DNA of 32,310 nucleotides from Candidatus Nitrosopelagicus sp. GTDB lineage: Archaea > Thermoproteota > Nitrososphaeria > Nitrososphaerales > Nitrosopumilaceae. The notes beneath the pieces were generated by a model. That model was not told the origin of the DNA, made no database searches, and saw only the letters and a program-made list of their open reading frames with translations. The position numbers and the translations under genes are program-made. Below are positions 1-6,353 of the stretch, piece after piece. The stretch lies in contig JAOMDR010000016.1 of the NCBI GenBank assembly GCA_028345575.1, positions 1 through 32,310 on the forward strand, given 5' to 3'. Each line of letters begins with the position of its first letter. The first letter of the stretch is position 1.

Positions 1-1
1 C

Positions 2-997
2 TACATTGTTTTAGGAATGGGTGTTGTTCTTGTTACTGGTGCTGGTTCTTGGGACATTACTAATCATATATTGAATAAACCTGAATCTTTCTTTGCAGAA
101 CCTCACATAATTTTGTATGCTGGTGTAATTGTTTCAATTAGTGGCTTTGTTGGATTATTTTTACCCATAAAAAACAAAAATATTTTCAACCTAAAATTTC
201 CAAAACTTTTTTCTGGACTTGGAATATTTTTATTGATAATTGCAGGACCGTTAGATTTTTGGTGGCACGATACATATGGTCTTGATGGTCTATTGAGTCC
301 TACACATTTAGTATTGATGACGGGAATGTTATTTACCAGTATTGCATCGGTGATAGGAATCATTCGAATTGAAAATAAATTAAAAAGAAAAACTGGTGTA
401 ATTTTACAAGGATTAATCTTTACTGGTGTGTGGTTTTCACTTACCGGCTTTGCACATTCATTTTCTCTTCCTTTTTCAAAAACTGATTATTTTGATTTCA
501 ATCCAGAACCAACATTTGCAGCTATATTTGCAACAATTGTTTATCCAATTGTAATGGCATTCATTTTGATTAGTTCATCAAAAGTAAATCCTGGACGATT
601 TGGTTACCTAAGTACAACTGGAGCATTTTATATTTTAATTATGATCTTGTCTGCTTTGTTGCCAAATCCTGTCTTAGTAGATGCTATACCATTTTATCTA
701 CTCAATCTGATTCCATTTGTTTTAGCAGATGTAATAATAAACAAATCAAAAATAAAAAAATCTCATTACATTGCAGGTGCAATGATCGGTTCTAGTTTCA
801 TTTTTTCATATTTTCCTTTAATCACGTATACATACAATGAAGTTATGTTTCATCGACTTGTATGGCCTAGTATGATACCTTTAATTTATTCAGAATTCAT
901 AGTTGTAATTTTTCCTCTGTTAATAGCATGTGGCGCAGTATCAAGTGTTATTGGAACTTTAATTGCGGTTAAAGTATCACGTAGAATTATCCTTTGA
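2..997 (+). CDS. Polytopic membrane protein with duplicated His motif (5' partial)
   Basis: The frame is open to the left edge, and the first ATG (17) is probably not the start: the paralogue at 2654 has about 29 more residues before the aligned region. Counting from that ATG, the protein is almost entirely hydrophobic, with roughly eight membrane segments. Two copies of D-x3-H-x12-H are visible: D13/H17/H30, ending in a PHIILYAG-type segment, and D80/H84/H97, followed by THLVLMTG. Each sits at the start of a membrane segment, so the protein looks internally duplicated. Function is unknown. Membrane-embedded metal or cofactor binding is only inference from the conserved His and Asp. The 3' end overlaps the small minus-strand gene 977-1138 by 21 nt. 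Confidence 0.8.
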   Translation, partial: YIVLGMGVVLVTGAGSWDITNHILNKPESFFAEPHIILYAGVIVSISGFVGLFLPIKNKNIFNLKFPKLFSGLGIFLLIIAGPLDFWWHDTYGLDGLLSPTHLVLMTGMLFTSIASVIGIIRIENKLKRKTGVILQGLIFTGVWFSLTGFAHSFSLPFSKTDYFDFNPEPTFAAIFATIVYPIVMAFILISSSKVNPGRFGYLSTTGAFYILIMILSALLPNPVLVDAIPFYLLNLIPFVLADVIINKSKIKKSHYIAGAMIGSSFIFSYFPLITYTYNEVMFHRLVWPSMIPLIYSEFIVVIFPLLIACGAVSSVIGTLIAVKVSRRIIL

Positions 998-1138
998 CAT
1001 TGTCTGTCGTAGACGATGTTGACCCATTCCAATTTTTTTGTGTCCTTGTTTGATTAATTCCATAGCACATTTGATAGATTCTTCGTATGTATGGTCAGAA
1101 AGTTTTCTTTCACATAAATTACAAACCGGATCTGTCAT
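977..1138 (-). CDS. Small CxxC protein (53 aa), function unknown
   Basis: ATG at 1138 opens a 53-residue frame ending at TGA 977-979, just inside the 3' end of the plus-strand membrane gene. The N-terminus has C6-x2-C9, followed by H16, C24, H33 and H41, and the second half is basic (KQGHKKIGMGQHRLRQ). This fits a small metal-binding, possibly nucleic-acid-binding protein, but no family is recognised. A TTATAA box at 1154-1159 lies about 19 nt upstream, slightly close for a leaderless start. The regular codon use and the Cys pair argue for a real gene, but this is moderate evidence. Confidence 0.55.
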   Translation of the reverse strand: MTDPVCNLCERKLSDHTYEESIKCAMELIKQGHKKIGMGQHRLRQTMSKDNST

Positions 1139-1241
1139 ATCCTGTTATACACATTATAAGAAAAAAGGGTTACTAATAGCCCAATTATCATTGTAAAATG
1201 TCTAATATGCAAATTATACTATGAACAAATTCTAGGATCCT

Positions 1242-1250
1242 TTTTTATAG
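1242..1250 (+). promoter_or_regulatory. TATA-like box of the PepSY gene
   Basis: TTTTTATAG is centred about 25 nt before ATG 1271. That puts transcription start at or next to the start codon, as for a leaderless mRNA. Confidence 0.5.
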
Positions 1251-1270
1251 CAATTATCAAACGATTTGAT

Positions 1271-1969
1271 ATGACAAAACTTGTTGGAAAATTAGCAGCT
1301 TTAATGTTGATTAGTGTATTAGTTACATCCGTTGGTGCAACTCCTGCGTTTGCTGATTGGGATAAAACAAGTTATCCTGCAATTCAAGGAACAATTCCTA
1401 TTGCAGATGGTCAAGATTTTGCTGAGTTAAGCAACATTACATTAGTTGATGCAATGTCTACAGCTGAAGATGCTGTACCTGATAGTAAAGCAATTTATGG
1501 AAAACTTTCTGTAATTAACGGTTTTCTTGTATACAAAGTTGTAATGATGGATGACAACAGAGGTCATAACAAAGTTCTAGTTGATGCTGGAACTGGAGAA
1601 CAACTTTACGTATCCGATGTTGTATCAAAAGATTCTTACAAAAACAAACGCTACTCTGATAAAAAATATGATAAAAAATATGATAAAAAAATGAAAGACT
1701 ACTACAAAGACATGACTCCTGAGCAGATTGCTGAAAAGAAAAAGCAGTTTAAAGAAATGGGTGATGCATGGAAGTCTATTTCACTTCAAGACAGAGCTGC
1801 TATGATTATTCATTTTATGCAGATGAAAATGCAATGGGATACAATGTCTGATGAAGCTAAAGAGCTAAAAAAACAGGAAATGAAAGAACAATGGAAAGAA
1901 TTCTTACCATTATCTCCTGAAGAAAAGAAACAAAAGCTTGAAGATTATGTAAAATCTTTGAAAAACTAA
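1271..1969 (+). CDS. Secreted PepSY-like domain protein with Lys-rich helical C-terminus
   Basis: 232 residues. Residues 1-28 form a clear Sec signal peptide (TKL start, hydrophobic core, cleavage after TPAFA), so the mature protein is exported. Residues about 50-115 match the PepSY pattern: helix with DAMSTAEDAVP, then strands GFLVYKVVMMDD and VLVDAGTGEQLYV. PepSY domains are known from peptidase propeptides and inhibitors and from membrane redox proteins. Residues about 128-232 are a highly charged Lys/Glu helical region that begins with a DKKY repeat encoded by a 12-nt tandem repeat. A TATA-like box fits a leaderless start. Its stop interlocks with that of the convergent gene at 1966. Sitting between the two His-motif membrane paralogues, it may act at the cell surface with them, but that is inference. 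Confidence 0.75.
   Translation: MTKLVGKLAALMLISVLVTSVGATPAFADWDKTSYPAIQGTIPIADGQDFAELSNITLVDAMSTAEDAVPDSKAIYGKLSVINGFLVYKVVMMDDNRGHNKVLVDAGTGEQLYVSDVVSKDSYKNKRYSDKKYDKKYDKKMKDYYKDMTPEQIAEKKKQFKEMGDAWKSISLQDRAAMIIHFMQMKMQWDTMSDEAKELKKQEMKEQWKEFLPLSPEEKKQKLEDYVKSLKN
1658..1693 (+). repeat. 12-nt tandem repeat, about 3 copies
   Basis: GATAAAAAATAT is present at 1658-1669 and 1670-1681, followed by the near copy GATAAAAAAATG at 1682-1693. It encodes DKKYDKKYDKKM in the secreted protein. Being a multiple of three, copy-number change would keep the reading frame. Confidence 0.85.
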
Positions 1970-2427
1970 TCTGAATACTGTCTTATTTTTACAAGTGCGT
2001 TTTTAATTGGTTCTGAATCTTTTTGTGCCTCTTGTAAATCTCCCAATAATTTCATAAAATATTCTCGACCTGTGTCTTGTGCTTTTGCAATATCTGATTG
2101 ATGACATTCTAACGCTTTTTCTAAAGTATCCAGTTCTTCTTCTAATGATTGAGGAGATATTGTGCCTTGCAACATCTGTTCAATTTTTTTTGTTGCTCCT
2201 ATAACCATTGGATATCTTTTCTGTGCTTGCGATTGTAAAATAGGTGCAAACATAGCAGCTGCTTCTTTTAATTCTGGACTCTCACCTATTGATCGTAATC
2301 GTTTCTTATAGTGAGCAAGTGATTTCAAAACGATCTCATATCCACCTTCATCTTTTAGAAATATTCCACCCAACCAGACTGACATACAACCAAGTTTTTT
2401 CCTTTCATTAAATCTCTTTGTAGGCAT
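1966..2427 (-). CDS. Helical protein of unknown function (153 aa)
   Basis: No family is recognised. The N-terminal 25 residues are basic and then hydrophobic (SVWLGGIFL), and the remainder is predominantly helical and charged, with Gln/Glu/Lys-rich stretches (SQAQKRYP, LEEELDTLEKALECHQ). It is probably cytoplasmic and has no signal peptide. Two starts are possible. ATG 2427 has a weak TATA-like box near 2448-2456. ATG 2385 (residue 15) has GATTTAA at 2408-2414, also about 26 nt upstream, so the promoters do not settle it. The stop codon interlocks with that of the PepSY gene (CTAA, 1966-1969). Confidence 0.65.
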   Translation of the reverse strand: MPTKRFNERKKLGCMSVWLGGIFLKDEGGYEIVLKSLAHYKKRLRSIGESPELKEAAAMFAPILQSQAQKRYPMVIGATKKIEQMLQGTISPQSLEEELDTLEKALECHQSDIAKAQDTGREYFMKLLGDLQEAQKDSEPIKNALVKIRQYSD

Positions 2428-2535
2428 AAATTCTAAAAATTTGATCTCAAGTTATGATCTTAACGCTAATAATGAAATACTTGTTTTAATTATCTTTTTT
2501 TTAAAAGAGCTAATAGAGAGGTTGTCATCAATTAC

Positions 2536-2565
2536 TAACGTGTGTAGCAGATGAACACACAGTTA
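2536..2565. repeat. Inverted repeat, 10-bp stem with 9-nt loop
   Basis: TAACGTGTGT (2536-2545) pairs with ACACAC-A-GTTA (2555-2565), leaving one bulged A and a 9-nt loop. It lies between the divergent genes starting at 2427 and 2654. It could be an operator or part of a small RNA; it is not followed closely by a T run on the plus strand until about 2584. Confidence 0.5.
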
Positions 2566-2653
2566 TTGGTCTTAAACTTCTCATTTTTTTAACTAATTCC
2601 ATTATATGATTTTATGAGATTGGTTTTTTAATATAAAAAAACGGCATTAAATT

Positions 2654-3253
2654 ATGCTTACCACTCTACTTGAAAAAGTCTCTAATCGTCTTTGTTTAAA
2701 GTCTAATTCACAATTATCTATAATTTCAATTCTAGCAGTTACTGGACCTCTAATAATTCTTGTAGCAGGTATATGGGATGCAATTAATCATATTCAAAAC
2801 TCACCGGAATTTTTCTGGTCAGATCCACATATTGTAGTATATGCTGGTGTTACACTCGTTGCCGTTGCATCTCTATTTTCTATTAATTTATTGATAAAAA
2901 ATTCAATTAATGGAATTTTGAAACGTGGATTGCAACTTGTAATAGTTGGTTCTATAATGCAAATTGTCTCAGGTTTTGGAGATTCCATATCTCATGATAT
3001 GTTTGGAATTGATGGTTTGTTATCATTAACACATCAACCACTTGAGATTGGAATTGTTTTATCTGCATTAGGTGGATTTCTAATAATAAAATCTCGTCAA
3101 AATACTAATCTTAATGCATTTTTACCATTTTCAATTGTAACTTTTCTACTTATGACAACATGGCTTGCATTTAATTTTGCATTATACTTTGGCCATTACA
3201 TTCAATGTATGCCAATTCATCTGATATTTTCATCAGGTTGTTCTGTTCTATAA
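2654..3253 (+). CDS. C-terminally truncated paralogue of the His-motif membrane protein
   Basis: 199 residues with about five hydrophobic segments. It aligns with the gene at 2-997: WDAINHIQNSPEFFWSDPHI corresponds to the first motif (D42/H46/H59), and residues 110-127 to the second (D110/H114/H127), with identical D-x3-H-x12-H spacing. After residue about 183 the similarity stops and a short unrelated tail ends at 3253, while the paralogue continues for roughly 170 more residues. The last 37 nt overlap the 3' end of the convergent gene at 3217. A deletion that fused the truncated gene to its neighbour is the simplest explanation. Both motifs are intact, so it may still be functional; otherwise it is a decaying copy. 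Confidence 0.65.
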   Translation: MLTTLLEKVSNRLCLKSNSQLSIISILAVTGPLIILVAGIWDAINHIQNSPEFFWSDPHIVVYAGVTLVAVASLFSINLLIKNSINGILKRGLQLVIVGSIMQIVSGFGDSISHDMFGIDGLLSLTHQPLEIGIVLSALGGFLIIKSRQNTNLNAFLPFSIVTFLLMTTWLAFNFALYFGHYIQCMPIHLIFSSGCSVL

Positions 3254-3708
3254 TTTTTCAACTTCATAAAAGATGTGAATAATAGTAATAATCCTCCTAC
3301 AAACATAATTCCTGCTGGAATAATGATTTTATTGGCATCTGTGCTCCCAATTTCTATTTCATACTTCATACTCTCTTGAGAAAGATTTGTTACAATCATC
3401 GTATGTACGCCTGATTCTTTTACATCAAAGTATCTAATTGACATCTTTGTTTCAGATATTCCCTTTGATATGGTATTTTGGTCCTCATCAACAATTCTAT
3501 AAAATACTCCTTGACCCTCAAATTCTGGAATTGTTATCTTGTAATATGCTATATCTTCTGCCTCAAAAAATAAGCTTACTTCATTAAATTCTGTCTGATT
3601 TAATGTCATTACTTGTTGTATCTTATCTGATTCTGAAAATATGATTCCAGTACCAGATGCTCCAATTATTACCAGTAAAATGCTTATTTTGAATAGTGAA
3701 AGTCGCAT
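3217..3708 (-). CDS. Two-TM membrane protein with external domain, unknown function
   Basis: About 163 residues from ATG 3708. The frame could be extended to a TTG at 3747, but a TTATTTAT box at 3731-3740 sits about 26 nt upstream of ATG 3708, so the inner start is preferred. An N-terminal hydrophobic helix (SILLVIIGASGTGIIF) is followed by about 100 residues rich in beta-type sequence (residues such as YYKITIPEFEGQGVFYRIV), then a second hydrophobic helix (GIMFVGGLLLLFTSFM) and a short charged tail. This predicts an extracytoplasmic domain held by two membrane helices. The family is not recognised. Its last codons overlap the truncated paralogue. Confidence 0.65.
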   Translation of the reverse strand: MRLSLFKISILLVIIGASGTGIIFSESDKIQQVMTLNQTEFNEVSLFFEAEDIAYYKITIPEFEGQGVFYRIVDEDQNTISKGISETKMSIRYFDVKESGVHTMIVTNLSQESMKYEIEIGSTDANKIIIPAGIMFVGGLLLLFTSFMKLKNYRTEQPDENIR

Positions 3709-3730
3709 ATAATTTTTGCATATTTTTTTC

Positions 3731-3740
3731 AATAAATAAT
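3731..3740 (-). promoter_or_regulatory. TATA-like box deciding the start at 3708
   Basis: The reverse complement reads ATTATTTATT, centred about 27 nt before ATG 3708. It lies inside the longer TTG-initiated frame, which argues against that longer start. Confidence 0.45.
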
Positions 3741-3806
3741 TTACCAAAATTTTTTAGAAAAAAACTTCTCTACATGCTTTTATTCTACAAGTGTGTATAC
3801 TAACCC

Positions 3807-3902
3807 ATGATATACGAAGGTAAATGTCCTTTCTTCAAAGTAATTGATGAATTTATCTCACGATATATTCCAGATGAAGAAACAAAAAAACAGAAAAAGT
3901 GA
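3807..3902 (+). CDS. Possible 31-aa small protein
   Basis: ATG 3807 to TGA 3902 encodes MIYEGKCPFFKVIDEF followed by a charged Lys-rich end. A T-rich box (TTTATTC, 3779-3785) lies about 25 nt upstream. The composition is protein-like, with an aromatic-rich first half and a charged tail, and the frame sits in an otherwise empty 260-nt gap. There is no homology evidence, so it could be chance. Confidence 0.35.
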   Translation: MIYEGKCPFFKVIDEFISRYIPDEETKKQKK

Positions 3903-3919
3903 TTATGATTAAACATTCT

Positions 3920-3950
3920 GAGAAGTCAGCATCTTCCGTAGTGGCTTCTC
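3920..3950 (+). terminator. Hairpin downstream of the 31-aa ORF
   Basis: GAGAAGTC (3920-3927) pairs with GGCTTCTC (3943-3950), 8 pairs including one G-U, with a 15-nt loop. It starts 17 nt after the small ORF ends. It could be a terminator or the core of a small RNA. No long T run follows. Confidence 0.3.
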
Positions 3951-3978
3951 TCAACTTCACTTAATGGAAATAGATCAA

Positions 3979-3987
3979 TTTTATTTA
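3979..3987 (+). promoter_or_regulatory. TATA-like box of the gene at 4010
   Basis: TTTTATTTA is centred about 27 nt before ATG 4010, consistent with a leaderless mRNA. Confidence 0.45.
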
Positions 3988-4009
3988 TGACCAATGCATA
4001 AACTATGCC

Positions 4010-4261
4010 ATGATGTGGGAGAATGTTACTCCATTTCAAGTGGATAAATTGTGGTCCCAAGTTGTTCATTATTACATTGACAAAAAAAAATTATCCAAAG
4101 AAGAGGCAAATAAAATTGCAGCATCTATTGTAAAAAAACAAATTGAAAAAAATACTTGTCAAAATATAGCTTGCCGACACTTAAAATCAAAACATCTTGG
4201 AGATAAACGGCAATGTATGGTAGTAACCTGTCCGTGCTCTGAATTTATGAAAAAAGCATGA
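4010..4261 (+). CDS. Small Cys/His-rich probable zinc protein (83 aa)
   Basis: The N-terminal half is helical (residues 8-48). The C-terminal 34 residues contain C50, C55, H57, H62, C69, C74 and C76, in the order C-x4-C-x-H-x4-H-x6-C-x4-C-x-C followed by SEF. This resembles the small C-C-H-H-C-C-C metal-binding motif seen in short archaeal and actinobacterial proteins. Zinc binding is inference from spacing. ATG 4010 and ATG 4013 are in frame; the TATA-like box fits 4010. It is convergent with the photolyase gene, one nucleotide away. Confidence 0.7.
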   Translation: MMWENVTPFQVDKLWSQVVHYYIDKKKLSKEEANKIAASIVKKQIEKNTCQNIACRHLKSKHLGDKRQCMVVTCPCSEFMKKA

Positions 4262-4262
4262 T

Positions 4263-5786
4263 CTATGTTTTAGTGATTTGAATTAGAAAATTTTCAGAGT
4301 CATTTTCAATTTGTTTCTTTTTTTCTTTTGACATTTTCTTGATATTAGAAAATACGGTCCAAAGTCTTGGATTATTTTCTAGTTTCTTTTTGTTTGTTAA
4401 AAAAAAGTTCCAGTAAAGATAATTAAATGGACATGCATCTTCTCCTTCTTTCTTTTTTACATCGTATTTACAATCTTTACAATAATCTGACATTTTGTTG
4501 ATGTAATTTCCACTTGCAGCATAAGGCTTTGTTCCAACAATACCTCCATCTGCATAAAGAGTCATTCCATGTGTATTTGGAAGTTCAACCCATTCAAACG
4601 CATCTGCATAAACTGATAGATACCAATCACAAACTTGTTTAGGATTAATTCCTGCAATTAATGAAAAATTTCCTGTAATCATTAATCGTTGGATGTGATG
4701 AGCATAAGCATCTTGTATTGTCTGATTCACGCAATTTTTCATGCAATTCATGTCTGTTTTTCCAGTCCAATAAAATTCTGGAAGATTGTTTTTTGCATTA
4801 AAGTAATTTGTTTCTGAATATTTTGGCATTGTTAGCCAGTAAATTCCTCTAATGTATTCTCTCCAGCCTAAAATCTGTCTTACAAAACCTTCTACAGACT
4901 CTATTGGAATATTCTTTTTTTGTAAAACTTTTTCAATTACCTGCTTTGGCTCTAACAATCCTATGTTGAGATATATCGATAAAACTGAATGATATAGAAA
5001 TTTTTCATCTTGTGCCATAGCATCTTCGTATGGACCAAATAATTCTAATCTATTTTTTATAAATTCATTCAAGCTTTTTGTTGCATCTTGATGAGTTGTT
5101 CCAAACCAAAATAATTCTAAATTTCCAAAATGTTTTGGAAATTTTTCTTTTACATCTTCAATTACCTGCTTTGTAATGTTATCTGGTTTATGTTCCAAAG
5201 GTTTTGGAATATTTGGATAATTTTTTGGTAATCGCTTTCTATTCTTTACATCATAATTCCATTTTCCTCCTTGGGGTTTTCCATTTTCATTAATCAATAT
5301 GTTGTATTTTTTTCGCATCATTTGGTAAAATGTCTCCATCTTTAGTTCTTTTTTACTCGCCGCCCATTTCTCAAACTCATGAATATTACAAAAAAATCTC
5401 TCATCCTCAACTATTGATACTGGAATTTTTACAATTTTTTTCCATTTTTTTATTTCTTGTAAGACTCGATATTCACCAGGATGTGTTATCACAATTTTTT
5501 TTGGTTTTGTATTTTTACATTGTTTGACTAATTCTTCAGTAAATGTATTTGATGAATTATTAATTTTTGAATAAATGACTGTATATCCTTGTTTTTTCAA
5601 GTCTTCTGCAAAATGTCTCATTGCACTGAAAATCAAAATTAGTTTTTTTTTGTGATGATTTACGTATGTTGCTTCATTTACAACCTCCATCATCAAAATT
5701 TTATCGTCTTCTTTTCTAAGATTTTTTAAAGATGTAATATTTTGTGATAGTTGATCTCCAAGAACAATACAAAGATTTCTCGTCAT
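4263..5786 (-). CDS. phrB: Fe-S bacterial-type cryptochrome/(6-4) photolyase
   Basis: 507 residues, full length for the FeS-BCP (deoxyribodipyrimidine photolyase-related) family. These light-driven flavoproteins repair UV photoproducts, mainly (6-4) lesions. The N-terminal Rossmann domain starts with LCIVLGDQLS. The C-terminal FAD domain contains FVRQILGWREYIRGIYW (about 301-317), AYAHHIQRLMITGNF (360-374) and the Asp/Trp-rich DWYLSVYADAFEWVELPNTHG segment split around residue 390-407. C348, C436, C439 and C452 occupy the four cluster-ligand positions known from Agrobacterium PhrB, and H363/H364 and Y422 fit its repair-site residues. It overlaps the upstream universal stress gene by ATGA (5783-5786), so the two are co-transcribed and probably translationally coupled. 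Lesion specificity is inferred from family. Confidence 0.92.
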   Translation of the reverse strand: MTRNLCIVLGDQLSQNITSLKNLRKEDDKILMMEVVNEATYVNHHKKKLILIFSAMRHFAEDLKKQGYTVIYSKINNSSNTFTEELVKQCKNTKPKKIVITHPGEYRVLQEIKKWKKIVKIPVSIVEDERFFCNIHEFEKWAASKKELKMETFYQMMRKKYNILINENGKPQGGKWNYDVKNRKRLPKNYPNIPKPLEHKPDNITKQVIEDVKEKFPKHFGNLELFWFGTTHQDATKSLNEFIKNRLELFGPYEDAMAQDEKFLYHSVLSIYLNIGLLEPKQVIEKVLQKKNIPIESVEGFVRQILGWREYIRGIYWLTMPKYSETNYFNAKNNLPEFYWTGKTDMNCMKNCVNQTIQDAYAHHIQRLMITGNFSLIAGINPKQVCDWYLSVYADAFEWVELPNTHGMTLYADGGIVGTKPYAASGNYINKMSDYCKDCKYDVKKKEGEDACPFNYLYWNFFLTNKKKLENNPRLWTVFSNIKKMSKEKKKQIENDSENFLIQITKT

Positions 5787-6205
5787 TTTACTATTAGAAC
5801 TGGAACTTTACTCTTGTCCAAAACATATTTTGAAACACTTCCTAGAAGTGCTCCTTTAACTGAGCCTCTTCCTCTAGAACCAATTATCACCATATCTACA
5901 TTCATTTGGTCATCATTTGCCATTTTTTCAATTGTTGTTTTTACATCTCCGGTTCTTATCTCGGTTCTAAATTCAACATTATTCTTTTCACATTTTTCTC
6001 TTAAACTTTGAAATGATTTTTTTGCAATTTCATCTTGATGTCCTGAAAACACATCTCCATATCTAAGAGAATCTACTGAATGAGGTTTTACAAACAAACC
6101 TAAAATTTCTTTTTTGCTCTCTTTTACAAGACTAATTGCTATATCTAGTCCTTTTTCAGAATGTTCTGAACCATCCACTGCAACTAAAATTTTTTTTATT
6201 TCCAT
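5783..6205 (-). CDS. Universal stress protein, UspA family
   Basis: 140 residues, a single Usp domain of normal length. It opens with KKILVAVDGSEHSEKGLDIA and carries the ATP-binding signature G-x2-G-x9-G-S in GSRGRGSVKGALLGSVS (about 108-124), so this is the ATP-binding subclass. It ends in the usual VPVLIVK strand. It is the first gene of a two-gene operon with the photolyase, which suggests a light or UV response, though Usp proteins serve many stresses. The start is supported by a TATA-like box 25 nt upstream. Confidence 0.93.
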   Translation of the reverse strand: MEIKKILVAVDGSEHSEKGLDIAISLVKESKKEILGLFVKPHSVDSLRYGDVFSGHQDEIAKKSFQSLREKCEKNNVEFRTEIRTGDVKTTIEKMANDDQMNVDMVIIGSRGRGSVKGALLGSVSKYVLDKSKVPVLIVK

Positions 6206-6224
6206 ACTGTAATAGATATTCTAG

Positions 6225-6234
6225 AAAATAAAAA
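6225..6234 (-). promoter_or_regulatory. TATA-like box of the usp-photolyase operon
   Basis: The reverse complement reads TTTTTATTTT, centred about 25 nt before ATG 6205; leaderless transcription is expected. Confidence 0.45.
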
Positions 6235-6353
6235 TGACAACTAATTTTTCATTATTTGGTCACTAGATTAATCCAAAACTGGTAAGCTAGTTATTGGCTT
6301 TTTTCATATTTGAGATATTGTCACAAAAATCCACATTTTCTAAAATAAAACAG

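Noticed and set aside
1235-1240. GGATCC palindrome upstream of the PepSY gene
   Set aside because: A single 6-bp palindrome with no flanking symmetry; expected by chance.
2490-2560. C/D-box guide RNA on the minus strand
   Set aside because: A TTGATGA resembling box C is present, but no CTGA box D at a suitable distance was found.
2528-2602. 24-codon minus-strand frame beginning MELVKKMRSL
   Set aside because: Very short, no clear domain, and it runs through the hairpin at 2536-2565; more likely chance than a gene.
3709-3747. TTG extension of the two-TM protein at 3217
   Set aside because: A TATA-like box for the inner ATG lies within it, and the hydrophobic anchor starts better from 3708.
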